Assembly: GCA_963702165.1 (NCBI GenBank)
Contig: OY969722.1
Span: 2,108,001 to 2,172,000, forward strand
DNA from: Terrimesophilobacter sp963702165
GTDB taxonomy: Bacteria > Actinomycetota > Actinomycetes > Actinomycetales > Microbacteriaceae
Direction: 5' to 3'
Length of the DNA stretch: 64,000 bases
A model generated the notes under the pieces. It had not been told where the DNA came from. It made no database searches and saw nothing but the letters and a program-made list of their open reading frames with translations. Position numbers and translations under genes: made by a program. Shown here piece by piece: positions 1 to 9,230 of the stretch (position 1 is its first letter; each line of letters opens with the position of its first letter).

Positions 1-1
1 G

Positions 2-1141
2 CTCGACAGCCAGTTCGGGTTCGCGCTCTTCATCGGCGGCCTGCTGATCATGCTGATCGCGCCGGTCATGGGCCAGCGCGGCGATGCCTCCGGCAGCCGG
101 AAGAAGTGGCTCCTGGTCAACACGGCCATCCTCATCATCTGCATGGCGCTGCTGTTCTTCGTCGAGGCCTCCCCGGCATACTTCCTGTTCGGCATCTCGC
201 TCGTCTCGGCAGCGAGCGTCTTCAGCGAGATCGCGGGGGTCAACTACAACGCGATGCTGTCCCAGGTGTCGACGCGCAAGACGGTGGGCAGGGTCAGCGG
301 CCTGGGCTGGGGCTTCGGCTACCTCGGCGGCATCGTGGCGCTCGTGATCGTGGTCGTGCTCACGCAGCTCGACTGGTTCGGCATGGACACCAGCAACGGC
401 ATGGCCTTCCGGATCATCGCGCTGGGCAGCGCGGTCTGGGCCATCCTGTTCACCATCCCACTGCTGCTCAACGTGCCCGAGGTCGCTCCGACCCCCGGCC
501 GGCCGCAGGTCAGCTTCTTCCGCAGCTACGTGGTGCTCTGGCATGACATCGTGCGCTTGTTCCGGATGAGCCGGTCGACGTTCTGGTTCCTGATCGCCGC
601 CGCGATCTACCGGGACGGCCTTGCCGGGGTGTTCGCATTCGGCGCGATCATCGCCGCCAAGGTGTTCGGATTCTCCAACAACGAGGTCATGATCTTCGGC
701 ATCGTCGCGAACCTGGTCGCAGGGGTCTCAACCATCATCTCCGGACGCTTCGACGATCGCTTCGGCGCTCGCGCGGTCATCCTGTTCGCGCTCGGCGGCC
801 TGCTCGTCACCGGGCTGGCGGTGTTCTTCCTGCACGATGCAGGCAGCACCGTGTTCTGGGTCGCCGGTCTCATCCTGTGCCTCTTCGTCGGGCCGGCGCA
901 GGCGTCGAGCCGCGCGCTCCTGGCCCGCCTGTCGCCTCCCGGGCACGAGGGTGAGATCTTCGGTCTCTACGCCACCACCGGCCGAGCGGCGAGCTTCATG
1001 GCGCCCGGTCTGTGGGCGCTGTTCACCGGGGTGTTCGCCGCGACGCACTGGGGCATCCTCGGCATCATGATCGTGGTGGCCGTCGGCTTCGTGCTGATGC
1101 TGTTCGTGAAGGTGGGGAAGGAACAGGTCCCGGCCAGCTGA
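2..1141 (+). CDS. UMF1-type MFS transporter, 5' end outside window
   Basis: Membrane transporter of the major facilitator superfamily; the substrate cannot be told from the sequence. The frame is open from the first bases, so the N-terminus lies before the window; 379 residues are visible. They contain about ten hydrophobic segments and an early cytoplasmic loop (GDASGSRKKWL) of the kind seen in UMF1/Atg22-like permeases. It ends 50 bp before a MarR-type regulator in the same direction, which may control it. The family assignment is by motif and hydropathy only. Confidence 0.75.
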   Translation, partial: LDSQFGFALFIGGLLIMLIAPVMGQRGDASGSRKKWLLVNTAILIICMALLFFVEASPAYFLFGISLVSAASVFSEIAGVNYNAMLSQVSTRKTVGRVSGLGWGFGYLGGIVALVIVVVLTQLDWFGMDTSNGMAFRIIALGSAVWAILFTIPLLLNVPEVAPTPGRPQVSFFRSYVVLWHDIVRLFRMSRSTFWFLIAAAIYRDGLAGVFAFGAIIAAKVFGFSNNEVMIFGIVANLVAGVSTIISGRFDDRFGARAVILFALGGLLVTGLAVFFLHDAGSTVFWVAGLILCLFVGPAQASSRALLARLSPPGHEGEIFGLYATTGRAASFMAPGLWALFTGVFAATHWGILGIMIVVAVGFVLMLFVKVGKEQVPAS

Positions 1142-1191
1142 TGGGCAGGCGCATCATTGCCAGCGGCTTCGAGCGCGCCTAGGGTCGAGCC

Positions 1192-1611
1192 ATGGCGGAT
1201 CAGAGACCGATCGGATTCTGGTTGAAGCTCGTCGACCGGCTCATCGACGAGCAGTTCACGACGACGCTTGAGGAGCACGGGATCACGCGTCGACAGTGGC
1301 AACTTCTGAATGCGCTCTCGCACAACCCGGCGACGGCCACTCAACTGGATGCCGCGCTGGAGCCGTTCCTCGACACCGCCGGCGGCGAGTCATCCGCCGA
1401 CCATCTCGGCGAACTCATCGAGAGCGAATGGGTCGTGCTGAACGACGATCGCTACGACCTGACCGAGCGCGGCATGACGGCATTCGCTCGGCTGTCCGAG
1501 GTCGTGAACGACAATCGGGCCGCGGTGACCAAGGACGTGTCCGAGGAGGAGTACTCGGCAACCATCGACGTGCTCGAACGGCTCGCGCGCAATCTGGGCT
1601 GGAGCGAGTGA
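1192..1611 (+). CDS. MarR-like winged-helix regulator
   Basis: Probable cytoplasmic transcription factor of 139 residues, the usual MarR length. Residues 24-40 (HGITRRQWQLLNAL) match the helix before the recognition helix of MarR proteins. 'YDLTERGMTAFARL' near residue 90 is the typical wing followed by the C-terminal dimer helix. No ligand or target can be named. It follows the MFS gene closely and precedes idi, so it may regulate the transporter; that is inference from position. Confidence 0.72.
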   Translation: MADQRPIGFWLKLVDRLIDEQFTTTLEEHGITRRQWQLLNALSHNPATATQLDAALEPFLDTAGGESSADHLGELIESEWVVLNDDRYDLTERGMTAFARLSEVVNDNRAAVTKDVSEEEYSATIDVLERLARNLGWSE

Positions 1612-1651
1612 GTCACGGCTCGTTCACCGGGTCGTGCGTTTTCATGAACGG

Positions 1652-2173
1652 ATGACAGTGGTCGCTGAAGAGGTTGTGCTGCTCGCGGAGGACGGAACGC
1701 CGGTCGGCACCGCGCCGAAGGCGACCGTGCACACCCGGGACACCGCGCTGCACCTGGCCTTCTCGTGTCACGTGTTCGATGAGAGCGGGCTCGTGCTGGT
1801 GACGCGCCGAGCGCTGAGCAAGGCGACCTGGCCGGGAGTCTGGACGAACGCGTTCTGCGGGCATCCGCTGCCCGACGAGCCGATGGAGGACGCCGTGCGC
1901 GGCCGCGCGCAGTTCGAGCTCGGGGTCGGTCTTGATGGTCTCGAGCCGCTGTTGCCGGACTTCAGGTACCGGGCGACCGACGCATCCGGCATCGTCGAGA
2001 ACGAGGTGTGCCCGGTGTTTCGGGCAGTCGTCACTGACACGCTCGAGCCGAACCCGGACGAGGTGGCGGAGTGGCGCTGGGTGGAGCCCGATGCGCTGCG
2101 CCGCGCGGTCGATGCCGCGCCGTTCGCGTTCAGCCCGTGGCTGGTGCTGCAGTTGCAGCAGCTGGCGAGCTGA
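1652..2173 (+). CDS. idi: Isopentenyl-diphosphate delta-isomerase, type I
   Basis: Interconverts isopentenyl and dimethylallyl diphosphate in isoprenoid synthesis; Nudix fold, cytoplasmic, metal dependent. The hallmark TNAFCGHP (active-site Cys) and ENEVCPVF (catalytic Glu) motifs are present, as is an early KATVHTRDTALHLAFS block. The protein is 173 residues from the ATG at 1652. A GTG at 1634 in the same frame would add six residues, but family members begin near MTVVAEEVVLL, so the later start is preferred. It is convergent with dcd. Confidence 0.93.
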   Translation: MTVVAEEVVLLAEDGTPVGTAPKATVHTRDTALHLAFSCHVFDESGLVLVTRRALSKATWPGVWTNAFCGHPLPDEPMEDAVRGRAQFELGVGLDGLEPLLPDFRYRATDASGIVENEVCPVFRAVVTDTLEPNPDEVAEWRWVEPDALRRAVDAAPFAFSPWLVLQLQQLAS

Positions 2174-2174
2174 G

Positions 2175-2780
2175 TCAGCCGCCGGTGCTGCCCGCATCCG
2201 TCACCGAGACGTCGGTGCGGTGGAAGTTCCGGTGCGAGCGGGAGGCGGTGGGGCCGCGCTGGCCGAGGTAGCGGGAACCGTACTTTTCGGAGCCGTACGG
2301 GTGCTCGGCCGGTGAGCTGAGCCGGAAGAAGCAGAGTTGACCGATCTTCATGCCGGGCCAGAGCTTGATCGGCAGCGTCGCGACGTTGCTGAGCTCGAGG
2401 GTGACGTGGCCGCTGAAGCCCGGGTCGATGAAGCCGGCGGTGGAGTGCGTGAGCAGGCCGAGGCGGCCGAGCGAGCTCTTGCCCTCGAGGCGCGCCGCGA
2501 TGTCGTCGGGGAGCGTGACGGCCTCGTAGGTGGAGGCCAGCACGAACTCGCCCGGGTGCAGGATGAACGGCCGACTGGCGTCGACCTCGAGCAGGCGGGT
2601 GAGCTCGGGCTGGTCCTCGGCGGGGTCGATGTAGGGGTACTTGTGGTTGTCGAACAGGCGGAAGTAGCGGTCGATGCGCACGTCGACGCTCGACGGCTGC
2701 ACCATTGCCGGCTCGAATGGGTCGAGGCGCACGCGCCCGGCGTCGAGTTCGGCCCGGATGTCGCGGTCGCTCAGAAGCAT
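2175..2780 (-). CDS. dcd: dCTP deaminase
   Basis: Deaminates dCTP in pyrimidine nucleotide supply. Actinobacterial members often also hydrolyse the product to dUMP; this is known for the family and not visible here. The 201-residue length is standard. The signature GKSSLGRLGLLTHSTAGFID, followed by the FSGHVTLEL block, is intact, as is MLLSDRDIRAEL at the N-terminus. The gene stands alone, convergent with idi, and is the last backbone protein gene before the tRNA and transposon end. Confidence 0.95.
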   Translation of the reverse strand: MLLSDRDIRAELDAGRVRLDPFEPAMVQPSSVDVRIDRYFRLFDNHKYPYIDPAEDQPELTRLLEVDASRPFILHPGEFVLASTYEAVTLPDDIAARLEGKSSLGRLGLLTHSTAGFIDPGFSGHVTLELSNVATLPIKLWPGMKIGQLCFFRLSSPAEHPYGSEKYGSRYLGQRGPTASRSHRNFHRTDVSVTDAGSTGG

Positions 2781-2870
2781 GCTGGACAGCCTACCGAGGG
2801 GCGCATCTCGATGTAGACGCGGGGGCGCGGCGCGCTAACATGGGTGAACCGACGCCTCGTGGCGCCGCGT

Positions 2871-2944
2871 GCGGATGTAGTTCAATGGCAGAACTTCAGC
2901 TTCCCAAGCTGATAGCGCGGGTTCGATTCCCGTCATCCGCTCCA
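2871..2944 (+). tRNA. tRNA-Gly (anticodon CCC)
   Basis: The cloverleaf is complete. Acceptor arms GCGGATG and CATCCGC pair, the anticodon stem TCAGC/GCTGA encloses loop TTCCCAA (anticodon CCC), the T arm contains GGTTCGATTCC, and the terminal CCA is encoded (2942-2944). The Tn7-like end begins 43 bp after the CCA, so this tRNA is the likely attachment-site landmark of the island. Confidence 0.97.
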
Positions 2945-2987
2945 GTTGTCGGTAATTCATCCATCATTGGAACTAGTCAGCCAATAA

Positions 2988-3056
2988 TGTGAATCCCAAA
3001 CGAAGATTTCGTAACCGTCGCGAAGTTTTCGTAAACACCAACGTAGTTTCGAAATG
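2988..3056 (+). repeat. Tn7-like terminal end, first copy
   Basis: The terminus TGTGAATCCC is followed by three spaced copies of ACGAAGTTTTCGTAAC-like repeats at 3000-3015, 3020-3035 and 3041-3055 (the last one base short). The same arrangement recurs at 26002 with four copies. Regularly spaced repeats of about 21 bp are the layout of TnsB binding sites at Tn7-family ends. Confidence 0.75.
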
Positions 3057-3448
3057 CCGCGGGGTGTCGGGCGCATTAGTCTTCCAACCGTGACGGCTGG
3101 AACGCCCTCGAGGTCGCGGTTGACGCGCTGACCGCCTTCGTTTGAAGAAGTCAACAAAGCGGCTGGCGGGCGCTACGCCAACAGACAGCGCGCCAGGGAT
3201 GAGATCTGACAGCGTCTAGTCCAGCCGGCCGTTTGCGGTCTGTACTCGGTCGCGTGCTGTCGACGATCGCCCCGCGGGCGCTCTTCTACCGGAACCGAGC
3301 CGGCGCCAAGAGGTGAGCGCGAAAGCTGTGGCGGTGACGTGGCGCGCGCCAGTTCCCATCAGGTGTTCGAAAGGGTGGCTTTGCAATGGGAACTTCGAGG
3401 ATCAGCCTGGCCCTGCGGCGGCGTTGTGCCTAGCGCCCTGTAGTGGGC
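3057..3448. other. Non-coding stretch inside left end
   Basis: No convincing gene on either strand; the short open frames here have no family resemblance. It separates the terminal repeats from the first cargo gene. Nothing else is recognised. Confidence 0.5.
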
Positions 3449-3964
3449 TCATTGCTGACAGGTCATGACTGCTGCTCGCCGCTCGTCGATCGGGATCTCA
3501 TCGTATGGGTCCCACGTAATAGTCGATCGATCTTCGAGAAACTGATTCACATAGCTCGACTTCGATGGCGGATCGGCCGTCGGGTATCCGCTCTCTCTGA
3601 GGCAGTTCAGCGCCCTCATGTTGTTGTCGTACGCGAGCTCGGCGTTCTCGGGGTTGACGTCGAACAGGCTGCCGTCTATCTCGCTGGCGCATTCCCGCTC
3701 CGCCTCTCGAGCAACATCGAGTTGATCGGTGGGCGCCTCCATCGACATGCTCCAACCGTTCCGGTACTGGACTTCCGCCGGCCAGCCACGATCATTCATG
3801 CACGCGGCGAGAGCGGTGACGTACTCGTACTCACGGACGTCGCCCTGAATGGAAGGACTTGGAGACGGTTCGCCACTACGTACCGAACCGGGAGAACAGG
3901 CGGTAATGAGAACAAGTACCAGTGATCCACCCACAACCGTTAGGGCTCTGAGGCGGCTGCTCAT
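3449..3964 (-). CDS. Four-cysteine lipoprotein family, member 1 (divergent)
   Basis: Predicted exported lipoprotein of 171 residues. The start at 3964 gives a 23-residue signal ending LITAC, a good lipobox; an upstream ATG at 4024 is possible but would lengthen the signal oddly. It keeps the family pattern AACMNDRGW, ERECASEI, NCLRESGYP, a TWDPY block and a final MTCQQ, so four cysteines are at the expected places. It is the most divergent copy and lacks the YPxDPKY segment. Function unknown. It lies downstream of the AbiJ-like gene on the same strand. Confidence 0.72.
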   Translation of the reverse strand: MSSRLRALTVVGGSLVLVLITACSPGSVRSGEPSPSPSIQGDVREYEYVTALAACMNDRGWPAEVQYRNGWSMSMEAPTDQLDVAREAERECASEIDGSLFDVNPENAELAYDNNMRALNCLRESGYPTADPPSKSSYVNQFLEDRSTITWDPYDEIPIDERRAAVMTCQQ

Positions 3965-4074
3965 AGAACTGGGAAACGCGGCCGTGGACGTTGGGCCGGT
4001 GTTCCAGTCACTCACTGTGGGCATCCCAGCACCGCTTCCCTCATCCGATCCGCTGAAACCAATTTCGCGGTCGG

Positions 4075-4893
4075 CTACCTCGCTGCCAGCTTGAGCAGCA
4101 TGTTTATGAACGCCGAGCAGGACACAAGGAAATACACGGCGAGGGGTTCGTCGACGTCTTCGTTTCGGATCAGCCCGTGGCGGATGCCTCCGGCATCGCT
4201 CGTGTAGCCATAGAGCTTGTTCCACGCCTGCACAATGGCTGGGTGTGCGGGCAATCCCTTCGACTCCAGAACCTTTAACCCGTCACTAAGCACGCGTTCG
4301 CCGGTGAGTTCAGCGATGGTTGACTCGACAGCGCTCACTGATTCACTGACGACCTTCGCATACTGGGGCGCCCCGCGATTGCCCAGCAGTTCGACCGCGC
4401 GGTTGAGATGTGTTCGCGCGGATGTCGTGCTGTCGACGATCGCTCGTTCGATCGACTTGATCTCCTCGGCATCGGTGACGGCGATGATCTCGTTCTCAAC
4501 AAATCGGTAGCCGATCATGTACCTCTCGAAGGCCAAATTGAAAGCCTCTGCAAACTGGGGTCGAAGACCAGGGTGAATGCGGTCGCCGGCCTTGATGGAA
4601 AACTCGAGAAGGTCGAGGACATCACTCCAAGCCCCAGACATGACGAGTTCACGCATCCTGTTCCACGCGGTCGGGATCGAGTGAGTGTCGAGCGGCAGAT
4701 CCCAGAGCCCCGCCCAAACGGCAGTGGTCCAAGTCTCGGTCGGGTTCTCGCCGTAGCCTCGACGCGAGTGCACCGATTCGCGCGTCGTATGGAGTAGGTT
4801 CCATAGGCCTACTCGAGATGCCCGGTCAAAATCCTCAATTGAATCACCGATCGAGCACGTCCTGATCCCCGCCCGCTCTGAAAAGAGTGCCAT
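4075..4893 (-). CDS. AbiJ-like abortive-infection protein (HEPN type)
   Basis: Cytoplasmic protein of 272 residues. The N-terminus MALFSERAGI...SRVGLWNLL matches the start of AbiJ N-terminal domain proteins. The C-terminal third is helical and contains SDAGGIRHG (residues 232-240), the conserved Arg-His turn found in AbiJ/HEPN abortive-infection proteins. Family knowledge suggests phage-triggered growth arrest, possibly by RNA cleavage; the activity is inferred. It sits between two members of the lipoprotein family and reads in their direction, as cargo of the Tn7-like island. Confidence 0.65.
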   Translation of the reverse strand: MALFSERAGIRTCSIGDSIEDFDRASRVGLWNLLHTTRESVHSRRGYGENPTETWTTAVWAGLWDLPLDTHSIPTAWNRMRELVMSGAWSDVLDLLEFSIKAGDRIHPGLRPQFAEAFNLAFERYMIGYRFVENEIIAVTDAEEIKSIERAIVDSTTSARTHLNRAVELLGNRGAPQYAKVVSESVSAVESTIAELTGERVLSDGLKVLESKGLPAHPAIVQAWNKLYGYTSDAGGIRHGLIRNEDVDEPLAVYFLVSCSAFINMLLKLAAR

Positions 4894-4938
4894 TGCGACA
4901 TTATGTCGGAGACGCTACTTCGCCTGAACGGGGCGCAA

Positions 4939-5639
4939 TCAGCTGCGAGGTTGGCCAACGTTGATGAGTCCGAGGCGGTACTGCGCCGGGTGTGAAGGCC
5001 GATGGCTAGGTGCCGGGGCCGAGAGGTTCGCAGGCTGTTGCGGGCACTTCTCATTGATCGCGATCCAGTCGTCCTCGTCACTGGGCGGTAGATCGGAGTA
5101 TGGGGCCACGGGTCAGTCAGATATCCGTCGCGAAACACCTGCCACGACGGAGGTTCGCTGATCGCATGGCTCTCGGCCTCAAGACAGGGGACAAGTTCAG
5201 CACGTAATAGTCGTAGAGGTAATACATCTGGTCCTCGGCCAAGGGAACCAAGTAGATCGGGTCGATCGGGTAACGCACCGAGCAGACATAGAAGGCGATC
5301 GCCTGAGCTTCACCCTGCTCAGGTGGGATGAGTTCGGCGTGGATGCCCATCGGGTCGCGCCGTAACCTGGAAACCCTCACCGGCCATGCATTCAGCCATG
5401 GCAAGCGCCCATCGGTCGCCGACACGAATCGCACTCGCTCCACATCGGGGATAACGGCCCCGGGGTGTAGCCACTGGACGCGGTCCCGCTCATCGAGAAC
5501 GTGGTCCCGATACGCAGCCTCCCGCGCCGCGTCGCTCATGGGCTCAACATCCGGAATCGGCGCCCGCTCCTGCGGGGCGCAGCCAACTAGCGAAGCCGCA
5601 AAGAGTAGGAGCCGTGAACGGCAGCAACCACTTGCTCAC
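4939..5639 (-). pseudogene. Four-cysteine lipoprotein family, member 2 (frameshifted)
   Basis: The start is GTG 5639 with a GAGGAGG ribosome site just upstream. The reading frame must change at least four times to recover the family product: in the signal peptide (LLLFAASLVGC lies in another frame from the start), before AMAECMAGEGF (about 5400), after YDYYVLNL (about 5200), and after TDPWP (about 5100). The last frame continues as YSDLPPSDEDDW...KCPQQP to the stop at 4939. The number of shifts favours real decay, but bad sequence is possible. Confidence 0.65.
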
Positions 5640-5761
5640 TCGGAGGCACCTCCTCAGGCTTTCACGTCACAAGTACGGCGATCGCAGCAGTATCCGCCGC
5701 AAAGCTCATACGCATGGCCAGCCATGTCGTCGGGGGCCGCTGAGCAAGGCGGTGCCACGCG

Positions 5762-6469
5762 TTACTCGTTCGACGGGTAGAGGATGTCGCGGGGCGGCTG
5801 CTGTGGGCAGGACTGGTCAGCGACTGCCAGTCCTCGTCACTAATCCGCGCGGCATCCACCGCTCCGTATGGGGCCCATTGGTCGGACTCAAACGTGGCTC
5901 GGAACGTGGCTTTGCTGGGGACATACTCAATCGGATAGCCGTTGGCCTCTAGGCACGGCACCAGGTGGTCGACGTAGTAGCTGTAGAGGATGTTGATCTG
6001 CTCGTCGCCGAATACCGGGATAGTGGACTGGTCCACGGGATACCTGGCGTAACAGATGTAGTTGGCCAGCTCGTAAGCTTCGTATTGACTCTCGGGCAGG
6101 TCGACGGGCGGAGCCTGACTCCCGTCGAAGGTGACGAAGACGTTGTAGCCCTGTTCGTGCATGCAGTCTGACCACACGGTGTTGGCCCGTTGACGGAAAT
6201 CAACCGCACCATCGTGGTCGGTGGCGGGTTTGTGATCCCACTGGCTTGCTGAAGGATGACCAAGTACTCGTCATAGTCAAAAGCTTCTTGGGCGAGCTGT
6301 CGGGCGCTGTCTCTCGCTGGTCGTCACCGTTTCCCCAAGCGCAACCGGTCAAGACCACGGCGACCAGGAGTGCGCTCGCTGCTCCGCTTAGGGCTCTTGG
6401 CAGACTTGCGATTGGGGCCCACCGTCGAGACGGCGTCGTCTCACTCGATTCCAACAATGGCTCAGTCAT
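5762..6469 (-). pseudogene. Four-cysteine lipoprotein family, member 3 (frameshifted)
   Basis: The N-terminus from 6469 has a lipoprotein signal ending VVLTGC. Three frame changes are needed (about 6300, 6195 and 5805) to join QLAQEAFDYDEYLVIL, then SDCMHEQGYNVF...NYICYARYPVD...LYSYYVDHLVPCLEANGYP, and finally CPQQPPRDILYPSNE to the stop at 5762. All four family cysteines survive across the frames. It is tandem with members 2 and 4 on the same strand. Confidence 0.65.
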
Positions 6470-6559
6470 GAGCCGAGCCTATGCTCTCAACTCCACGCTC
6501 GAGTCCCTATGGAGATGACATTTTTCGAGGCGGCAGGAATGCTCGACCTCGTCACCCGT

Positions 6560-7207
6560 CTAGTACAGGTCATCGGGGACCTGCGGGCACGTCCTTACAA
6601 TCTCCGCCCACTTTTCAGGAGAGTCGGCCCGAGATGCCGCATCTGCGATCGGTAGCCAGGGGTCGGTGTCGTATGTCTCACGAAATACTTGTTGACTCGG
6701 CGGCGGCGATATCTGGTACCCGAGGCCCGTCAAGCATTTCGTGAGGTCTCCCACATAGTACGAATAGAGCCGATCGAGTTGCGCGTCGGTTAGTGGGCGC
6801 TGGTATTTCGGGTCCCGTGGGAACTTCGCAGTGCAGACGTAACGGGCGACATCAAAAGCCTGTACTTGCGAAATATTCCCCCACTCAATGGAGCCGTCGT
6901 CGTTTGCTCGAACGCTGGAGAAGCCTTCTTCCGTCAGGCAATCCGCCATCACTTGAGCCCACTCATCTGCAGAGATGGTCCGGACGACCTCGACGGACGG
7001 CCTCACAGCAGAGGGGTACTGCGCCTGAACTTGGTTCCAGTGCTGGTCGAGGGACTCCTCAATGAGCTGCGCGTCGGCTAGCGAGGACGTCGTATCCACT
7101 GAATCGCCATCCGCCTCAGTTGTGGTACAGCCGGTCGTCGCCATCACAAGAATCGAGAGGCCCACGACGGTTCCGTAGAGGGATGTAGACCCACTGCTAC
7201 CCCGCAT
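6560..7207 (-). CDS. Four-cysteine lipoprotein family, member 4 (intact, best representative)
   Basis: 215-residue predicted lipoprotein. The start at 7207 gives a signal ending MATTGC; the open frame runs further upstream but without signal-like sequence. Family features in order are YPSAVRPSVEVVR, DEWAQVMADCLTEEGF, an aspartate/glycine turn, ARYVCTAKFPRDPKYQRPL, QLDRLYSYYVGDL, TKCLTGLGY, PPSQQVFRETYDTDPW, and TCPQVPDDLY at the end. The four cysteines probably form two disulphides outside the membrane (inference). I do not recognise a named family or function. Confidence 0.78.
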   Translation of the reverse strand: MRGSSGSTSLYGTVVGLSILVMATTGCTTTEADGDSVDTTSSLADAQLIEESLDQHWNQVQAQYPSAVRPSVEVVRTISADEWAQVMADCLTEEGFSSVRANDDGSIEWGNISQVQAFDVARYVCTAKFPRDPKYQRPLTDAQLDRLYSYYVGDLTKCLTGLGYQISPPPSQQVFRETYDTDPWLPIADAASRADSPEKWAEIVRTCPQVPDDLY

Positions 7208-7504
7208 GCATGCACCCGTCTGTCCGTGAAATCGGAGTTCTACCCAACAACTCTTACACCTCACGGTGGCGCAAGGCCAGATCACGGAGGCTTTCAAGGT
7301 TGCGAGCCGGAACGAAACGCAAAGAGCTTGCCCACCAACTCCCAAAGATTTGTAGGGCTGTCGACCACGGCTTGGATGTCCCACGACAGACCAGCAAGTC
7401 GAACTGATGGGTGAGTTGCGCGAAGATTCCGTCGGCGTGCTATTCGACACGCACGTTGACCGACCGTTCCAGCGCCTCGGCCTCGGGCTGTGTCAGTATG
7501 AACC
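7208..7504. other. Intergenic region before efflux operon
   Basis: Separates a leftward lipoprotein gene from the rightward adaptor/ABC operon, so it should hold two divergent promoters. No clear -10/-35 pair, hairpin or gene is recognised. Confidence 0.4.
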
Positions 7505-8590
7505 ATGCGTGAGGGTGACTCCATTACCGGCCGGCGCTCCGGTCGCTGGGTCCGCTGGGTCGGCGCGATGGTGATCGCACTGGTCGCGGGCGCCGGGGTC
7601 GGCTGGGCCGGGGCGACCGTGCTCACCCCGGCAAAGGACGTCCTCCAATCCACACCGTTCACGTACGTCGAGGTTGTGCCTGGTGAGGTTGGGTCGAGCA
7701 TCAACCTGAACACGGTGGCGGAGTGGACGCCGGTGCCGGTGGGCACCAACCAGGCTACCGGCACCGTGACGAGTGTGACTGTCGCCGCCGGCGACGAGGC
7801 GACCCACGGGTCGGTGCTGTACACGGTGAACCTGCGTCCGGTGGTGATTGCGCAGGGCGCGGTACCGGGGTTCCGGGCGCTGGCCCGCGGCACCGATGGC
7901 GCCGACACCCAGCAGCTGCAGGAGATGCTCGCCGCGCTCGGGTTGTTCCGGGCGACCCCGGATGGCAAGTTCGGCCCGGCGACGGATGCCGCGGTACGGG
8001 CGTGGCAGAAGAAACTCGGCGTCCCAGTCGATGGGGTGGTGCAGCCGGGCGACATCGTGTTCGTGCCGACCTTGCCGACTCGGGTGGCGCTAGACACCGA
8101 GGTCATCCACCGCGGCGCTGCCCTGACCGGGGGAGAGGCTGTTGTGCGCGGGCTGCCGCCTGAGCCGGCATTCACCGTGCCGGTCACCGACAGCCAGTCG
8201 GCCATGATGCCCAACGGCACCCGGGTGGAAATCATCACCGACGCGTCGACCTGGGAGGCGTTCGTGATCGACCGGCGCACCGACCCGGCATCCGGCACAA
8301 TCGTCATACTTACCGGCGCCGGCGGCGCGTCGATCTGCGGATCCGACTGCGCCACCCTGCCGGTGACCGAGCAGACGCTGCTGCGCTCCCGAATCGTCAC
8401 GGTGGAGACGGTGCAGGGGCTGGTGGTGCCCAGCGCTGCGCTGCTGTCAGCTGCTAGTGGTGCGGTGTCGGTGATCGACGAGGACGGGATTTCGCATCCG
8501 GTGACGGTGGTGACCAGCGCCCGGGGCATGTCGGTGGTCGAGGGCGTAGCGGCGGGCGTCCGGGTGCGCGTGCCGGCGTCCGAGGGCTGA
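7505..8590 (+). CDS. Efflux adaptor with peptidoglycan-binding domain
   Basis: 361 residues. One N-terminal transmembrane helix (residues 16-38) is followed by an extracytoplasmic region. Residues 130-170 (DTQQLQEMLAALGLF...KFGPATDAAVRAWQKKLG) are a PG_binding_1 repeat. The ends resemble the barrel parts of HlyD/MacA-type adaptor proteins. It is followed 1 bp later by an ABC ATPase and then a permease, the layout of a MacAB-like exporter with a wall-binding adaptor common in Gram-positive actinobacteria. The substrate is unknown. Confidence 0.78.
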   Translation: MREGDSITGRRSGRWVRWVGAMVIALVAGAGVGWAGATVLTPAKDVLQSTPFTYVEVVPGEVGSSINLNTVAEWTPVPVGTNQATGTVTSVTVAAGDEATHGSVLYTVNLRPVVIAQGAVPGFRALARGTDGADTQQLQEMLAALGLFRATPDGKFGPATDAAVRAWQKKLGVPVDGVVQPGDIVFVPTLPTRVALDTEVIHRGAALTGGEAVVRGLPPEPAFTVPVTDSQSAMMPNGTRVEIITDASTWEAFVIDRRTDPASGTIVILTGAGGASICGSDCATLPVTEQTLLRSRIVTVETVQGLVVPSAALLSAASGAVSVIDEDGISHPVTVVTSARGMSVVEGVAAGVRVRVPASEG

Positions 8591-8591
8591 G

Positions 8592-9230
8592 ATGGCATTG
8601 CTCGAGGCGCGCGGGATCAGCTTCGGCTACGGACGCGGCGTGCCGATCCTGGAGGACTGGGACGCCTCGTTCGCCGCCGGTGAGGTGGTGGCGATCACCG
8701 GCCCGTCCGGCCGCGGCAAGTCGACCCTGCTCTACCTGCTCGGACTCATGCTCGCACCGCGTGCCGGGCAGATTCTAGTCGAGGGAACGGATGCTGCCTC
8801 CCGCGGCGACGCCGCCCGCGCCCGGATGCGGGCCGGCCTGTTCGGATTCGTGTTCCAGGACGCGGCGCTGGATGCCACCCGCACCGTGTTGGACAACGTG
8901 ATCGAGACCGCTCTCTACCGTGGCCATCCGCGCGAGGAGGCGAAGCGGCGGGCATTGGAGCTGATGGCCCAGTTCGGCGTCGACCTGCGCGCCACTCACA
9001 AACCCGGGCAGGTCTCCGGCGGCCAGGCGCAACGCATCGCACTGTGCCGGGCGCTGCTGAACGACCCGCGCATCCTGCTGGCCGATGAGCCCACCGGCAA
9101 CCTCGACCAGGACTCCGCCACCGTCGTGGTGGATGCGATGCGCGCTCAGGCGGCATCCGGCTCCACCGTGATCGTCGCCACCCACGACCCCGCACTCGTC
9201 GCACGCTGCGACCGGGTGATCCAGCTATGA
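8592..9230 (+). CDS. ABC transporter ATP-binding protein (MacB/LolD type)
   Basis: 212-residue cytoplasmic ATPase. Walker A GPSGRGKST is at residues 38-46, signature VSGGQAQR at about 138, Walker B ILLADEPTGNLD at about 160, and the H-loop in ATHDPALVAR. The length and the PTGNLD form are typical of MacB/LolD/FtsE-type ATPases that partner FtsX-fold permeases. Its stop overlaps the start of the permease by 4 bp (ATGA), so the two are translationally coupled. Confidence 0.9.
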   Translation: MALLEARGISFGYGRGVPILEDWDASFAAGEVVAITGPSGRGKSTLLYLLGLMLAPRAGQILVEGTDAASRGDAARARMRAGLFGFVFQDAALDATRTVLDNVIETALYRGHPREEAKRRALELMAQFGVDLRATHKPGQVSGGQAQRIALCRALLNDPRILLADEPTGNLDQDSATVVVDAMRAQAASGSTVIVATHDPALVARCDRVIQL

